DNA of 49,670 nt from Campylobacterota bacterium (GTDB lineage Bacteria > Campylobacterota > Campylobacteria > Campylobacterales > Sulfurovaceae), in assembly GCA_003252535.1 (NCBI GenBank), contig QKDN01000013.1, forward strand, positions 1 to 49,670, written 5' to 3'. Shown here one piece after another: positions 22,474 through 30,849 of the stretch. Numbering within the stretch: the stretch's first letter is position 1; every line of letters begins with the position of its first letter. The notes beneath the pieces were generated by a model. It did no database searches. It had not been told where the DNA came from and saw only the letters and a list, made by a program, of their open reading frames with translations. The position numbers and the translations under genes were made by a program.

Positions 22474-23919
22474 ATGGACAGTTTTTTCGAGACGATCAAC
22501 GGCTTTTTGGCATCGTTTTTCTTTTTTGACCTTCTCGGCGGCAAAGTGGAAGGAGCATCGATGCCCCTGATCGTCGCATGGCTGATCGCGGGCGGCGTGA
22601 TCCTCACGGTGCGCTTCGGCTTTATCAATGTCCGGATGTTCGCACATTCATTCAGGATCATCACCGGCAAGTACAAGACCGCCGACGATGTCGGGGAGAT
22701 CACACCGTTCCAGTCGCTGACCGCCGCCCTCTCCGCCACGGTGGGTCTGGGCAATATCGCCGGGGTCGCCATCGCCATCTCCATCGGGGGACCGGGAGCG
22801 ACCTTCTGGATGATCCTCGCGGGATTCTTCGGTATGACACTGAAGTTCACCGAGGTGACACTCGCGCAGATCTATCGTGAAAAACGCCCCGACGGCCGTA
22901 TCATGGGAGGAGCGATGCAGTACCTCTCCAAAGGGTTCGCCGCCAGAGGCTACGGCAAACTCGGCGCTATCCTCGCAATATTCTTCTCTATCTTCGCCAT
23001 CGGCGGGTCGCTGGGCGCGGGGAATGCCTTCCAGGTCTCGCAGGCGACAGGGATCATGACCCAGAACTTCCCGATCCTCAAGGAGATGCCGATAGTGTTC
23101 GGCCTGGTCCTTGCCGCCATCGTCGGTTTCGTCATCATCGGAGGGATCAAAAGGATCGCAAGTACCGCGGAGAAGATCGTACCGCTGATGGTCTTCGTCT
23201 ACCTCTCTGCCTCGATCTGGATACTCATCGCCCACGCTTCTCATATCCCCCACGCTATCAACACCATCCTCGCCGAAGCCTTCGCCCCTACTGCTGCGGC
23301 CGGAGGACTCATCGGCGTGATCGTACAGGGATTCAAGAGGGCGGCATTCTCCAGTGAAGCGGGTGCCGGCTCGGCAGCCATCGTCCACTCCACCGCCGCG
23401 GTCAAATACCCCGTCAGACAGGGGCTCGTCGCCCTCTACGAGCCCTTCATCGATACAATCGTCATCTGTACCGTCACCGCTCTCGTCATCGTCACGACAG
23501 GTGTCTACGATCCCAATGGTGAGTTTGCCGCACTTGTCACCAGTGCCAACGGCGCTGCGCTCACTTCGGCTGCCTTCGGTACGGTGATCTCGTGGTTCCC
23601 GTATATCCTCTCGTTCTCGATCGTCCTCTTCGCCTTCAGCACGATGATCTCATGGTCGTACTACGGCGAGCGATCGTGGACCTACCTCTTCGGCGAAAAG
23701 TACACCATGGTCTACAAGATCATCTTCGTCGCCTTTGTCGTCATCGCCTCGGTCACCAGCCCGGCAGTACTCCTCGACTTCTCCGACCTCCTCTTCCTCG
23801 CGATGGCACTCCCCAACCTCATCGGTCTCTATTTCCTCCAGGGAGATGTCAAAGCCAACCTCGACGCCTACCTCGCAAAGTACAGGGATGGAGAACTGGA
23901 TCGGGAAGCGGTGCGGTAA
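22474..23919 (+). CDS. Sodium:alanine symporter, AGCS family
   Basis: This encodes 481 residues from ATG 22474, with AGGAG five bases ahead; a GTG two codons earlier overlaps that site. It has about ten membrane helices and the AGCS signatures SATVGLGNIAGVAIAISIGGPGATFWM and FKRAAFSSEAGAGSAAIVHS. It imports alanine or glycine with sodium across the inner membrane. Length is normal for the family. It is a single gene with its own promoter, convergent with the hydrogenase operon. Confidence 0.93.
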   Translation: MDSFFETINGFLASFFFFDLLGGKVEGASMPLIVAWLIAGGVILTVRFGFINVRMFAHSFRIITGKYKTADDVGEITPFQSLTAALSATVGLGNIAGVAIAISIGGPGATFWMILAGFFGMTLKFTEVTLAQIYREKRPDGRIMGGAMQYLSKGFAARGYGKLGAILAIFFSIFAIGGSLGAGNAFQVSQATGIMTQNFPILKEMPIVFGLVLAAIVGFVIIGGIKRIASTAEKIVPLMVFVYLSASIWILIAHASHIPHAINTILAEAFAPTAAAGGLIGVIVQGFKRAAFSSEAGAGSAAIVHSTAAVKYPVRQGLVALYEPFIDTIVICTVTALVIVTTGVYDPNGEFAALVTSANGAALTSAAFGTVISWFPYILSFSIVLFAFSTMISWSYYGERSWTYLFGEKYTMVYKIIFVAFVVIASVTSPAVLLDFSDLLFLAMALPNLIGLYFLQGDVKANLDAYLAKYRDGELDREAVR

Positions 23920-23940
23920 AAGGTCATTCTCCCTTGCCAA

Positions 23941-23967
23941 CGGTGTTGTCGGGGGACAACACCCTAT
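23941..23967. repeat. Single REP-like palindrome (GTTGTC type)
   Basis: GGTGTTGTC and GACAACACC surround a G-rich centre and are followed by CTATTG instead of the usual CTAC. It is the same family as 40801-40879. Confidence 0.65.
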
Positions 23968-23995
23968 TGTACGATTATTATCATTTGGAACGAAT

Positions 23996-24019
23996 GGTGT
24001 GCTGGCAAGCACACCCTAC
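23996..24019. repeat. Single REP (CTTGCCAG type) overlapping a gene end
   Basis: The palindrome ends CACACCCTAC on the plus strand, so on the minus strand it begins GTAGGGTG. Its TAG is the stop codon (24016-24018) of the hydrogenase large subunit. TTTGGAACGAATGG precedes it, as at the RAYT-flanking copies. Confidence 0.85.
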
Positions 24020-25677
24020 TCCACCCGCAACAACCTCTTGGAAAGCTCCGTACCCCTCAGGTCGATCACATGCACTGCGCAGGCGAGGCAGGGATCGAAG
24101 GAGTGGATGGTGCGGAGCACTTCGAGCGGTTTGCTCTGGTCGGCGAGTTTGATGCCGATGAGCGCCTCTTCGTAGGCTCCCCTCTTGCCGTCGCGGTTAC
24201 GCGGCGTGGCGTTCCATGTGGTGGGGGCGATGACGGCGAAGCGTTCTACCTTCGACTCCCTGATATCGATGAAGTGGGAGAGGAAACCGCGCGGTACTTC
24301 GAGGAAGACCCTGCCGCTGCTCTCCGGGGGCATCTCACTGAACTCGTATTTGCACCAGGTCTGCGTGTCATAGTAGCTGATGTTCTGGAGGAGTCGTGAG
24401 ACGAGCTTGAAGATATATTCGCAAACGAAGCTGCTCTCGATGGCACGGGCGATATTGCGCCCCATCGTCGTGGAGAGATCGATGATCTCCAGGTCGGCTG
24501 CTTCGAGGAACTCGTCGACGAAGGGCTTGATGAGCCCGCCCTTGTGGTAGCTCACCAGTACGCGGGCGAGCGGCCCTGTCTCCATCGGCTCGCCTTTGTA
24601 GCGCGGCGCCTTGATCCATGAGTACTTGTCGGTGGGCTCGGCGGTCTTGAGGGTGCCGTCGTCGTTGAGATCGGTGTAGCACACCTCATCCCCCTCGTAC
24701 CACGCACGGTCGACCGCTTCGCTCAGTTCCTTCTCGTCGAAGGGCTGGATATCGGTGAAGTCGTGACCGAAGATCGCGCCCCCCTCGAAGAGCTTGCGAT
24801 CGTTGTCGAACGCATAGCCCCCGACCGCGAGGAAGTTGCCGTTGGCTCTCCCCTGCGCTGCTTTGATATCACCCCTGTAGGCCTCGGCGAGGAGCCGCAT
24901 ATCGGGCATATAGGCGCGGTCGATGAACTCTTTGGCCTCCTTGATGACGAAGAGGTAGTCGTTGAGCCGCTGCGGGTTGAGCATATCGGCGACGCTGGTG
25001 ATGCCCCCTACGACGATGCTCTGCGGGTGCGGGGTCTTGCCGCCGAAGATCGCTACCGCTTTGGATATCTCCGACTGGAAGCGGAGGGCTTCGAGGTAGT
25101 GGGAGAGGAGGATGAGATTCTGCTCAGGGGTGAGCCTGTATTCGCTGTGTCCCCAGTAGCCGTTGGCGAAGGGGCCGAGCTTGCCCGAGTCGACGAACTT
25201 CTGCACCCTGTTCTTGAGCGAGGCGTAGTGGGACTCGGAGTTGCGGTAGGGGTCGCTGGCGTACTTATACGCCTCTTTGACGGTGGAGGGTATGTCTGCC
25301 CCCAGGGCGCTCACTACATCGACGAAATCGAGCGCGTGGAGGTGGTAGAAATGGACGATATGATCCTGGATGAAGAGCGCCATCGCCATCAGGTCGCGGA
25401 TGATGACCGCATTGGTTGGTACCTCAAGGCTGTAGGCGTCCTCTACGCTGCTCACCGCCGCGCGGAAGTGGGAGTTGGTACACACCCCGCAGATGCGCCC
25501 TGCGATGAGCCCCACATCGCGCGGATCGCGCCCCCGCATGATATACTCTATCCCTCTAAAGAGCTGACCACTGGCGAACGCGTCGGTGATCACCCCCTCC
25601 TCGTCCACCTCCACCTCGATCCTGAGGTGTCCTTCGATACGGGTGATGGGGTCGATGACGATCTTTTTTGTACTCAC
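24016..25677 (-). CDS. [NiFe] hydrogenase large subunit
   Basis: This encodes 553 residues carrying the Ni-Fe site. The nickel ligands are seen in RICGVC (Cys63, Cys66) and DPCLACAVH (Cys530, Cys533), with N-terminal PITRIEGH. A 17-residue tail after His536 should be removed by a maturation protease. The start is GTG 25677, overlapping the stop of the small-subunit gene as GTGA, with AAAGGAG ahead. The TAG stop lies in a REP element. With its unusual fused partner it should oxidise H2 in the cytoplasm, since no Tat signal is seen on either subunit. Confidence 0.93.
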   Translation of the reverse strand: MSTKKIVIDPITRIEGHLRIEVEVDEEGVITDAFASGQLFRGIEYIMRGRDPRDVGLIAGRICGVCTNSHFRAAVSSVEDAYSLEVPTNAVIIRDLMAMALFIQDHIVHFYHLHALDFVDVVSALGADIPSTVKEAYKYASDPYRNSESHYASLKNRVQKFVDSGKLGPFANGYWGHSEYRLTPEQNLILLSHYLEALRFQSEISKAVAIFGGKTPHPQSIVVGGITSVADMLNPQRLNDYLFVIKEAKEFIDRAYMPDMRLLAEAYRGDIKAAQGRANGNFLAVGGYAFDNDRKLFEGGAIFGHDFTDIQPFDEKELSEAVDRAWYEGDEVCYTDLNDDGTLKTAEPTDKYSWIKAPRYKGEPMETGPLARVLVSYHKGGLIKPFVDEFLEAADLEIIDLSTTMGRNIARAIESSFVCEYIFKLVSRLLQNISYYDTQTWCKYEFSEMPPESSGRVFLEVPRGFLSHFIDIRESKVERFAVIAPTTWNATPRNRDGKRGAYEEALIGIKLADQSKPLEVLRTIHSFDPCLACAVHVIDLRGTELSKRLLRVE

Positions 25678-28088
25678 TGGTTCTCCTTTATGACTCTCTC
25701 ACTCGCATACTTGTCGATGAATCCCGCCTCGGTGCACGCCATACAGCCGTGCCCCGCCTGGACAGGCCAGCTCGTGGCGTGGTTGAACTTCATCGTCGGG
25801 CAGTTGGCAAAGGCGTACGGCCCTTTGCAACCCATCTCGAAGAGACACCACCCCTTCCTCGCACCCTCGTCGCCCCACTCTCTGACGAACTCGCCGAGCT
25901 CATAGTGCCCTCTCCGCTCGCAGTTGTCGTGGATACGCCCCTGGTATGCCCAGAGCGGTCGTCCCTGAGCGTCGAGCGCAGGGAGTTCGGCGAACATCAT
26001 GTGCCAGAGGAGCGTCCCGACGATATTGATCGGGTTGGCGGGGCAGCCGGGGATATTGATCACATCATTGCGCCCCAGCGCCGCTGCTACGCCGACAGCT
26101 CCCGTGGGATTGGGCGCGGCTGCGACGACACCGCCGTCGAGTGCACAGCTCCCCACGGCGACCACCAGCGCGGCATCAGCCGCCGTGCGCCGGAGGAGGT
26201 CGATCCCCGTCTCACCCTTAGGGCCTATACGGAGGTATTTCCCGTCCATCGCCAATGGCACGGCACCCTCCACGACGAGGATATACTCCCCCTTCTGCTC
26301 TCTGAGCACATCATCGAGCGCCGTCTCACTCTGATCACCGCTCGCGCTCATCACCAGTTCGTGGTAGTCGAGCGAGATATAGTCGAAGATCAGCTCCTCC
26401 ATGCTCGGGTGGCTTGACTTGATAAAGGCCTCGGAGTTGCCGCTGCAATCGCTCAACTCCAGCCAGATCACCGGGATCCGATTGAGCTGCATCAGGCTCT
26501 CCCCCGCGAGGTCTTCGAAGCTCGGGTGGAGCTGCATATTGGCCACCAGCATCGAAACCCAGCGGCTCACCTCATCGCGTCCTATGTTCTGCGACTCCAT
26601 TGCCGCTTCGAGCTGCGCTTCGGTGAGGTCGTTGTAGGGGTGGAGGGTCTTGAACTTCTCGACCCTCCTGCGCACCTTCGCCAGCTCTTTCTCCCTCGCT
26701 TTCTCCTCGGGTGTTTTGCGTGGCCTGGTGAAGTCGATGAGCTCCTGGCTGCGCCTGACCACATCCTCGACCTTCATCCTGCACCTGCCGCAGACCCTCC
26801 CCGCCTGGCTGTATTCGGAGAGCATTGCGAAATCTTCGACGGCATTGTCGATGATGATCTCTTTGAGGTCGTTCTCGTAGAGGTGCTCGCAGCTGCATAT
26901 CAGCCTGCCCCGCTCGTTGACCAGTCTCCCCTCGTAGATATAGGCGATATCGAAGGGCTCCCCAGAAGCGATCATCGTCTCGATATAACCGATGTCGATA
27001 TTGGAATTGAGCCCGATGAAGCGTATCAGTTTGTCATTGTTCAGATAGTATTCGTCGACCCTTCTGTGCTCTCTGGAGGAGATGACGATCTTCTCGTACT
27101 CGCCGTGGTGTTCGAGACTCCGGGCATCGACCAGCTCCAGCTCGCCTACTTTGAGCATGTCAATATTGACACCGAGGCTGAACGGTGTCGGCTCCAGCCC
27201 CATGATATGGGCGATAGCCGCCTTCGCCTGTGTGACACACTCCTGCACATGCCCCGCACTGAATCCGTACGCTTCGACCTCGGCGCACTCACCCACCGCG
27301 TAGATATTCTCATCTTCTGTCAACATATTGAGGTCTGTCAATATCCCCCTGTTGGATCGCAGCTTCTCCTTGAAGTTGTCGATATTGGGTCGGATGCCGA
27401 TGCCGTAGATGACGAGGGGGTTGTCATAGGTGGCCTTGGTTGTCACCAGTTTGACGATCCTCCCGTTCTCTATCTCCATATCCTCGATCTGATCCTCGAA
27501 CGAGATATTGACACGCGACTTGACGGCGTAGGTCTCCTCGATGATATCGACCGCTTCGGTCGAAAGGCTCTTGTCATAGAGGGTATCGCCCCGGATCAGG
27601 AGGGTGATGCTCCGCGCAGCCTCGAACTCTGTCAACCGCTCCAGCAGCTCCAGCCCTATCGGACCGCCCCCGACGATGATGACATCCCTCTCCTCTAAAT
27701 TGTCATTGATCTTTTGACAGTCGTCGATACTTCTGAATGTCGCGGCGTTTTGGATATGGGTGATGTCAACCGGGGTTATGGGATGGGAGCCCGTGGCGAT
27801 GATCAGCTTGTCGTAGCTGTAAGCCCCCTTTTGGGTAATGACACGGCGTTTCTCCCTGTCGATATCGACCACTTCCTGGGAGAGCTCGACCCTCACCGAG
27901 GGATCGAGGCTCAGGGCAATGTCATTGCAGTCACGCTCACCCCCCACGAGACAGCACAGATGGATGCGGTCATAGGGGCTGTAGGGTTCGTCCGATATCA
28001 TGACGATATCGAGACTCTTGTCGAGTTGTTTGAGATTGTTGGCGAGATAGACCGCCGCGATCCCTCCACCTGTGATGACGATTCTCAT
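25674..28088 (-). CDS. Fusion: FAD/NAD(P) oxidoreductase - BFD [2Fe-2S] - [NiFe] hydrogenase small subunit (group-2-like)
   Basis: This is one continuous frame of 804 residues with AAAGGAGAGG before the ATG. Residues 1-380 are a pyridine nucleotide-disulfide/NirB-type flavoprotein (FAD site GGGIAA at 7-12, second Rossmann motif VGGGPIGLE near 139, YAVGECAE near 263). Residues 395-445 look like a BFD [2Fe-2S] domain (Cys398, 400, 433, 436). After a charged linker, 538-804 is a hydrogenase small subunit. Its proximal-cluster ligands are Cys548, Cys648 and Cys682, with Asn551 where most have the second Cys (CSGN). The other clusters have His720, Cys723, 748, 754, 763, 782 and 785. CSGN is known from cyanobacterial HupS, so this is group-2-like and cytosolic. 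Electrons from H2 could pass to FAD and then NAD(P) or a small carrier. Confidence 0.9.
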   Translation of the reverse strand: MRIVITGGGIAAVYLANNLKQLDKSLDIVMISDEPYSPYDRIHLCCLVGGERDCNDIALSLDPSVRVELSQEVVDIDREKRRVITQKGAYSYDKLIIATGSHPITPVDITHIQNAATFRSIDDCQKINDNLEERDVIIVGGGPIGLELLERLTEFEAARSITLLIRGDTLYDKSLSTEAVDIIEETYAVKSRVNISFEDQIEDMEIENGRIVKLVTTKATYDNPLVIYGIGIRPNIDNFKEKLRSNRGILTDLNMLTEDENIYAVGECAEVEAYGFSAGHVQECVTQAKAAIAHIMGLEPTPFSLGVNIDMLKVGELELVDARSLEHHGEYEKIVISSREHRRVDEYYLNNDKLIRFIGLNSNIDIGYIETMIASGEPFDIAYIYEGRLVNERGRLICSCEHLYENDLKEIIIDNAVEDFAMLSEYSQAGRVCGRCRMKVEDVVRRSQELIDFTRPRKTPEEKAREKELAKVRRRVEKFKTLHPYNDLTEAQLEAAMESQNIGRDEVSRWVSMLVANMQLHPSFEDLAGESLMQLNRIPVIWLELSDCSGNSEAFIKSSHPSMEELIFDYISLDYHELVMSASGDQSETALDDVLREQKGEYILVVEGAVPLAMDGKYLRIGPKGETGIDLLRRTAADAALVVAVGSCALDGGVVAAAPNPTGAVGVAAALGRNDVINIPGCPANPINIVGTLLWHMMFAELPALDAQGRPLWAYQGRIHDNCERRGHYELGEFVREWGDEGARKGWCLFEMGCKGPYAFANCPTMKFNHATSWPVQAGHGCMACTEAGFIDKYASERVIKENQ

Positions 28089-28170
28089 ATCCTCTCCTTT
28101 GAGGGGTAGTTATGTGATTATAGAGTGTCGATACTTTGGAGTTTATGAAAGAAGGGAAGATTTTGGTTAC

Positions 28171-28206
28171 ATCAATGTCCGGGAGAAATTCCCATCGGAC
28201 ATTGAT
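28171..28206. promoter_or_regulatory. 11-bp perfect inverted repeat ahead of the hydrogenase operon
   Basis: ATCAATGTCCG (28171-28181) and CGGACATTGAT (28196-28206) pair perfectly, with GGGA/TCCC nested inside. It lies between the small Cys-containing gene and the hydrogenase fusion. There is no T-run, so it may be a terminator of the purM transcript or an operator. Confidence 0.5.
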
Positions 28207-28216
28207 GCGGGAAGAA

Positions 28217-28387
28217 CTATTTTTTGTGCTTGATAGGGAGAAACTTGCCGCATCCCTTCTCAGGAGTGCCGCCGAACTTCTTGATCTCTTTGGCCATGCC
28301 GTTCTCTGCGATGAGGGCGCGGTAGCAGTTTTCGCTTTCGATACAGACGCTGTTATTGCATCCGATATCCTTGGGAACTTTAGACAA
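28217..28387 (-). CDS. Small cysteine-containing protein
   Basis: This encodes 56 residues starting at TTG 28387, which overlaps the last bases of purM. AAAGGAG inside purM stands six bases ahead and decides this start, although the frame is open upstream. Four cysteines (about 10, 15, 21 and 46) and a lysine-rich tail suggest metal binding or a disulfide-stabilised fold. It has no signal peptide. I recognise no family. Coupling to purM need not mean a related function. Confidence 0.6.
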   Translation of the reverse strand: MSKVPKDIGCNNSVCIESENCYRALIAENGMAKEIKKFGGTPEKGCGKFLPIKHKK

Positions 28388-29375
28388 GCTCGACTCCTTT
28401 GCTCCCTTCTTCAAGGTGTCCGATGACATAGCCGTCGGTAGCGGCAAGGATACTCTCCACGTCCGCCTCTTCGACGACCCAGACCATCCCTACGCCCATA
28501 TTGAACGCGCGGTACATTTCGCTCTCTTCGACATATTTGCCCATGAACTCGAATACAGGGAGTACCCTGATGTCATCTTTTTTGACAACTGCTTTGATCC
28601 CTTCGGGGAGGACGCGCGGGAGGTTCTCGACGATCCCGCCGCCCGTGATGTGGGCGAGGGCTACGATCTTCTCCTGGTTGGCCTTGAACTCTTTGACATA
28701 GATGCGCGTCGGTGTCAACAGCGTGTCAATCAGCGGCTTGCCGTCGAACTCGCTGTCGAGGCTCATCCCGAGCTTATCGAAGAAGAGCTTTCTGACAAGC
28801 GAATAGCCGTTGGAGTGGACACCTGAGCTTGGCATCGCGACAAGTACCTGACCCGGCTTGACGAGGGCGACCCTGTCCATCTCGCTCTTCTCGGCGATCC
28901 CTACAGCGAATCCTGCGAGGTCGAAATCATCCTCGCTGTACATCCCCGGCATCTCCGCCGTCTCACCGCCTACGAGGGCGCACTCCGCCCTGCGGCACCC
29001 CTCGGCGATACCGCTGACGACCGCCTGGGCGTTTTTGGGGAGGAGTTTGCCTGTCGCGTAGTAGTCGAGGAAGAACATCGGCGTGCCGTAGTTGCAGATG
29101 AGATCGTTGACACACATCGCGACAAGGTCGATCCCTACAGTGTCAAGCTTGCCGCTCTCGATCGCGAGCTTGAGCTTCGTACCCACGCCGTCGGTGGCGG
29201 AGAGGATGACAGGCTCCCTGTAGCCTGTGGGGAGTGCGTAGGCGCCTGCGAAGGAGCCTATACCACCGATGACATTTTTGTCAAATGTTGACTTGACATC
29301 GCTCTTGATCGCTTCGACGAATTCGTTGCCCGCATCGATATCGACACCGGCGTCTTTATAGGAAATTGTTGCCAT
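28380..29375 (-). CDS. purM: Phosphoribosylformylglycinamidine cyclo-ligase (AIR synthetase)
   Basis: This encodes 331 residues from ATG 29375; a longer frame upstream adds nothing conserved. It closes the imidazole ring of FGAM with ATP to give AIR, step five of purine synthesis. Recognisable runs are GIGSFAGAY, SATDGVGTKLKLA, MCVNDLICNYGTPMFFLDY, VGGETAEMPGMY, SSGVHSNGYSLVR and AHITGGGIVENLPRVLP. The length is that of the family. Its 3' end contains the ribosome site of the next small gene. Confidence 0.96.
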   Translation of the reverse strand: MATISYKDAGVDIDAGNEFVEAIKSDVKSTFDKNVIGGIGSFAGAYALPTGYREPVILSATDGVGTKLKLAIESGKLDTVGIDLVAMCVNDLICNYGTPMFFLDYYATGKLLPKNAQAVVSGIAEGCRRAECALVGGETAEMPGMYSEDDFDLAGFAVGIAEKSEMDRVALVKPGQVLVAMPSSGVHSNGYSLVRKLFFDKLGMSLDSEFDGKPLIDTLLTPTRIYVKEFKANQEKIVALAHITGGGIVENLPRVLPEGIKAVVKKDDIRVLPVFEFMGKYVEESEMYRAFNMGVGMVWVVEEADVESILAATDGYVIGHLEEGSKGVELV

Positions 29376-29431
29376 ATTTACTCTTTTTTTTATTTTTATA
29401 TAGGCGTTTGACAGGCAAAGCCTCTCAAACG

Positions 29432-29489
29432 GCAGGGACACTCGTGTCCCTACAACCCCCTGAAGCTACCCGCACCTTTCGGGTGCGGG
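29432..29489. repeat. REP-like palindrome and GC-rich hairpin
   Basis: GCAGGGACAC with GTGTCCCTAC (29432-29453) has the GTAG head on the minus strand, so it fits the REP pattern. CCCGCACC with GGTGCGGG (29469-29489) is a strong hairpin with a five-base loop. Both lie between purM and the DUF2892 gene. Confidence 0.55.
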
Positions 29490-29568
29490 AGAAGAGAGTT
29501 CAGAGGTTTCTCTTTTTTGCTATAAACACCCGTATCTCTTCAATACGGATAAGTTTAGCGGTTGTACC

Positions 29569-29772
29569 TTACGCCTTTTTTTCACACGGGGGAAGTATCT
29601 TGCGAAGCAGGTACAATCCGGGACAGAAGTCGGTGAACGCCCACACCAGCAGCATGATCATCACGAAAAGCTGTAGCAGGAACGCCAGCTTGAACATCCC
29701 CGCACCTGCGATCCCCAGGACGAATCCCAGCATGATCGCTATCACTATCCTGTGTACTCTGTCAGCGCACAT
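29569..29772 (-). CDS. DUF2892-like small membrane protein
   Basis: This encodes 67 residues. The N-terminal RVHRIVIAIML and the FTDFCPGLYLLRKI segment fit the DUF2892 (YgaP transmembrane-type) family, and two membrane helices fill about residues 8-46. In larger proteins this part is joined to a rhodanese domain, but here it stands alone. Its role is not known, though links to sulfur handling have been proposed from such fusions. It appears to be a single gene. Confidence 0.8.
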   Translation of the reverse strand: MCADRVHRIVIAIMLGFVLGIAGAGMFKLAFLLQLFVMIMLLVWAFTDFCPGLYLLRKILPPCEKKA

Positions 29773-29847
29773 AGCTCCCCTTTGTGTTTTGGTATATAAT
29801 TATAGCAGATTAGCTTTTAGGAGACCTCTACAAATTATCCTTTTGTT

Positions 29848-29928
29848 CCAAAGAGAGCGCGAGAAGCCATGCGCTTAACCCATGAAATGGGCGCTTGCGT
29901 TCGCATGGCGCAGGAACGCTCTCTTTGG
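29848..29928. repeat. Long nested palindrome, copy 1
   Basis: An outer stem CCAAAGAGAGCG/CGCTCTCTTTGG encloses GCCATGCG/CGCATGGC and an inner CCCAT/ATGGG. A close second copy lies at 37923-38005. It sits between the DUF2892 and thiamine-binding genes. Confidence 0.85.
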
Positions 29929-29949
29929 AAACAGTTTTGGATATCCCTA

Positions 29950-30264
29950 TTAGCTCTTGAGCTTTCGCCCGAGCTTCTCCTCGACCGAACCTATCTTTTT
30001 GCCCAGACGCCCGAGCGGCCCCTCGCGGTAGTCGATCTTGATCGTGCTGTAGACCCTCGAACAGTCTGTCTGAAGCTCCGCATAGGCCTTTTCGATGAGA
30101 GCCAGGGCTTCGCCTACCGTCTCAGTCTCGATGATCGTCCCCATCGGGGTGATCTGGTAGCTCACGCCGCTCCTGTCTATCATATCGAGCACGCGCGCGA
30201 CGAACTCGCTCTTGCTCTGGGTCTTCTCGGTGGGGAATATCGCAAACTCTACCAATGCGCTCAT
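29950..30264 (-). CDS. MTH1187-family thiamine-binding protein
   Basis: This encodes 104 residues of the DUF77/MTH1187 fold. Signatures are VEFAIFPTE at the N-terminus, SGVSYQITPMGTIIE in the middle and RVYSTIKIDYREG near the end. The family is thought to bind thiamine or related pyrimidines and often acts in sensing or transport. It ends in a basic tail. It lies 10 bases downstream of dcd and is probably cotranscribed. Confidence 0.9.
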   Translation of the reverse strand: MSALVEFAIFPTEKTQSKSEFVARVLDMIDRSGVSYQITPMGTIIETETVGEALALIEKAYAELQTDCSRVYSTIKIDYREGPLGRLGKKIGSVEEKLGRKLKS

Positions 30265-30274
30265 CTGCTCTCCC

Positions 30275-30838
30275 CTATCTCTTGAGGATTCTCGGCAGGG
30301 TGATGCCGGTCTGCTGCTGGTACTTCCCTTTGCGATCCGAGTAAGTCACCTCACACTGCTCGTCCCCCTGGAGGAAGAGCACCTGGGCGATCCCCTCGTT
30401 GGCGTATATCTTGGCGGGGAGCGGCGTGGTGTTGGATATCTCTATCGTGATATGCCCCTCGAATCCCGGTTCGAACGGGGTGACATTGACGATGATCCCG
30501 CATCTGGCGTAGGTGCTTTTGCCCAGGCAGATCGCCAGAGTGTCGCTGGGCATCTTGAAGTACTCTATCGTGCGGGCGAGCGCGAAGGAGTTGGGCGGGA
30601 CGATGCAGACATCCCCTTTGAAATCGACGACATTGTTCTGGTCGAAATCCTTGGGGTCTACCACCTGCGCGTTGATATTGGTGAAGATCTTGAACTCGTC
30701 GCTGACGCGGATATCATACCCGTAGCTGCTGAGCCCGTAGCTCACGACACCTTCTCCTACGAGACCTTCGCAAAAAGGGGTGATCATCTCCTCCCCCAGC
30801 GATTTTTCCCGTATCCATGTATCTGATTTGAGTCCCAT
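30275..30838 (-). CDS. dcd: dCTP deaminase
   Basis: This encodes 187 residues. It converts dCTP to dUTP for dTMP synthesis. Family runs are [69 protein letters not shown], with the catalytic Glu in the last, and [13 protein letters not shown] at the end. Length matches the E. coli-type enzyme. It is in a minus-strand cluster 11 bases after gltX, so probably one transcript gltX-dcd-MTH1187. Confidence 0.96.
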   Translation of the reverse strand: MGLKSDTWIREKSLGEEMITPFCEGLVGEGVVSYGLSSYGYDIRVSDEFKIFTNINAQVVDPKDFDQNNVVDFKGDVCIVPPNSFALARTIEYFKMPSDTLAICLGKSTYARCGIIVNVTPFEPGFEGHITIEISNTTPLPAKIYANEGIAQVLFLQGDEQCEVTYSDRKGKYQQQTGITLPRILKR

Positions 30839-30849
30839 TTGCGCTCCTT

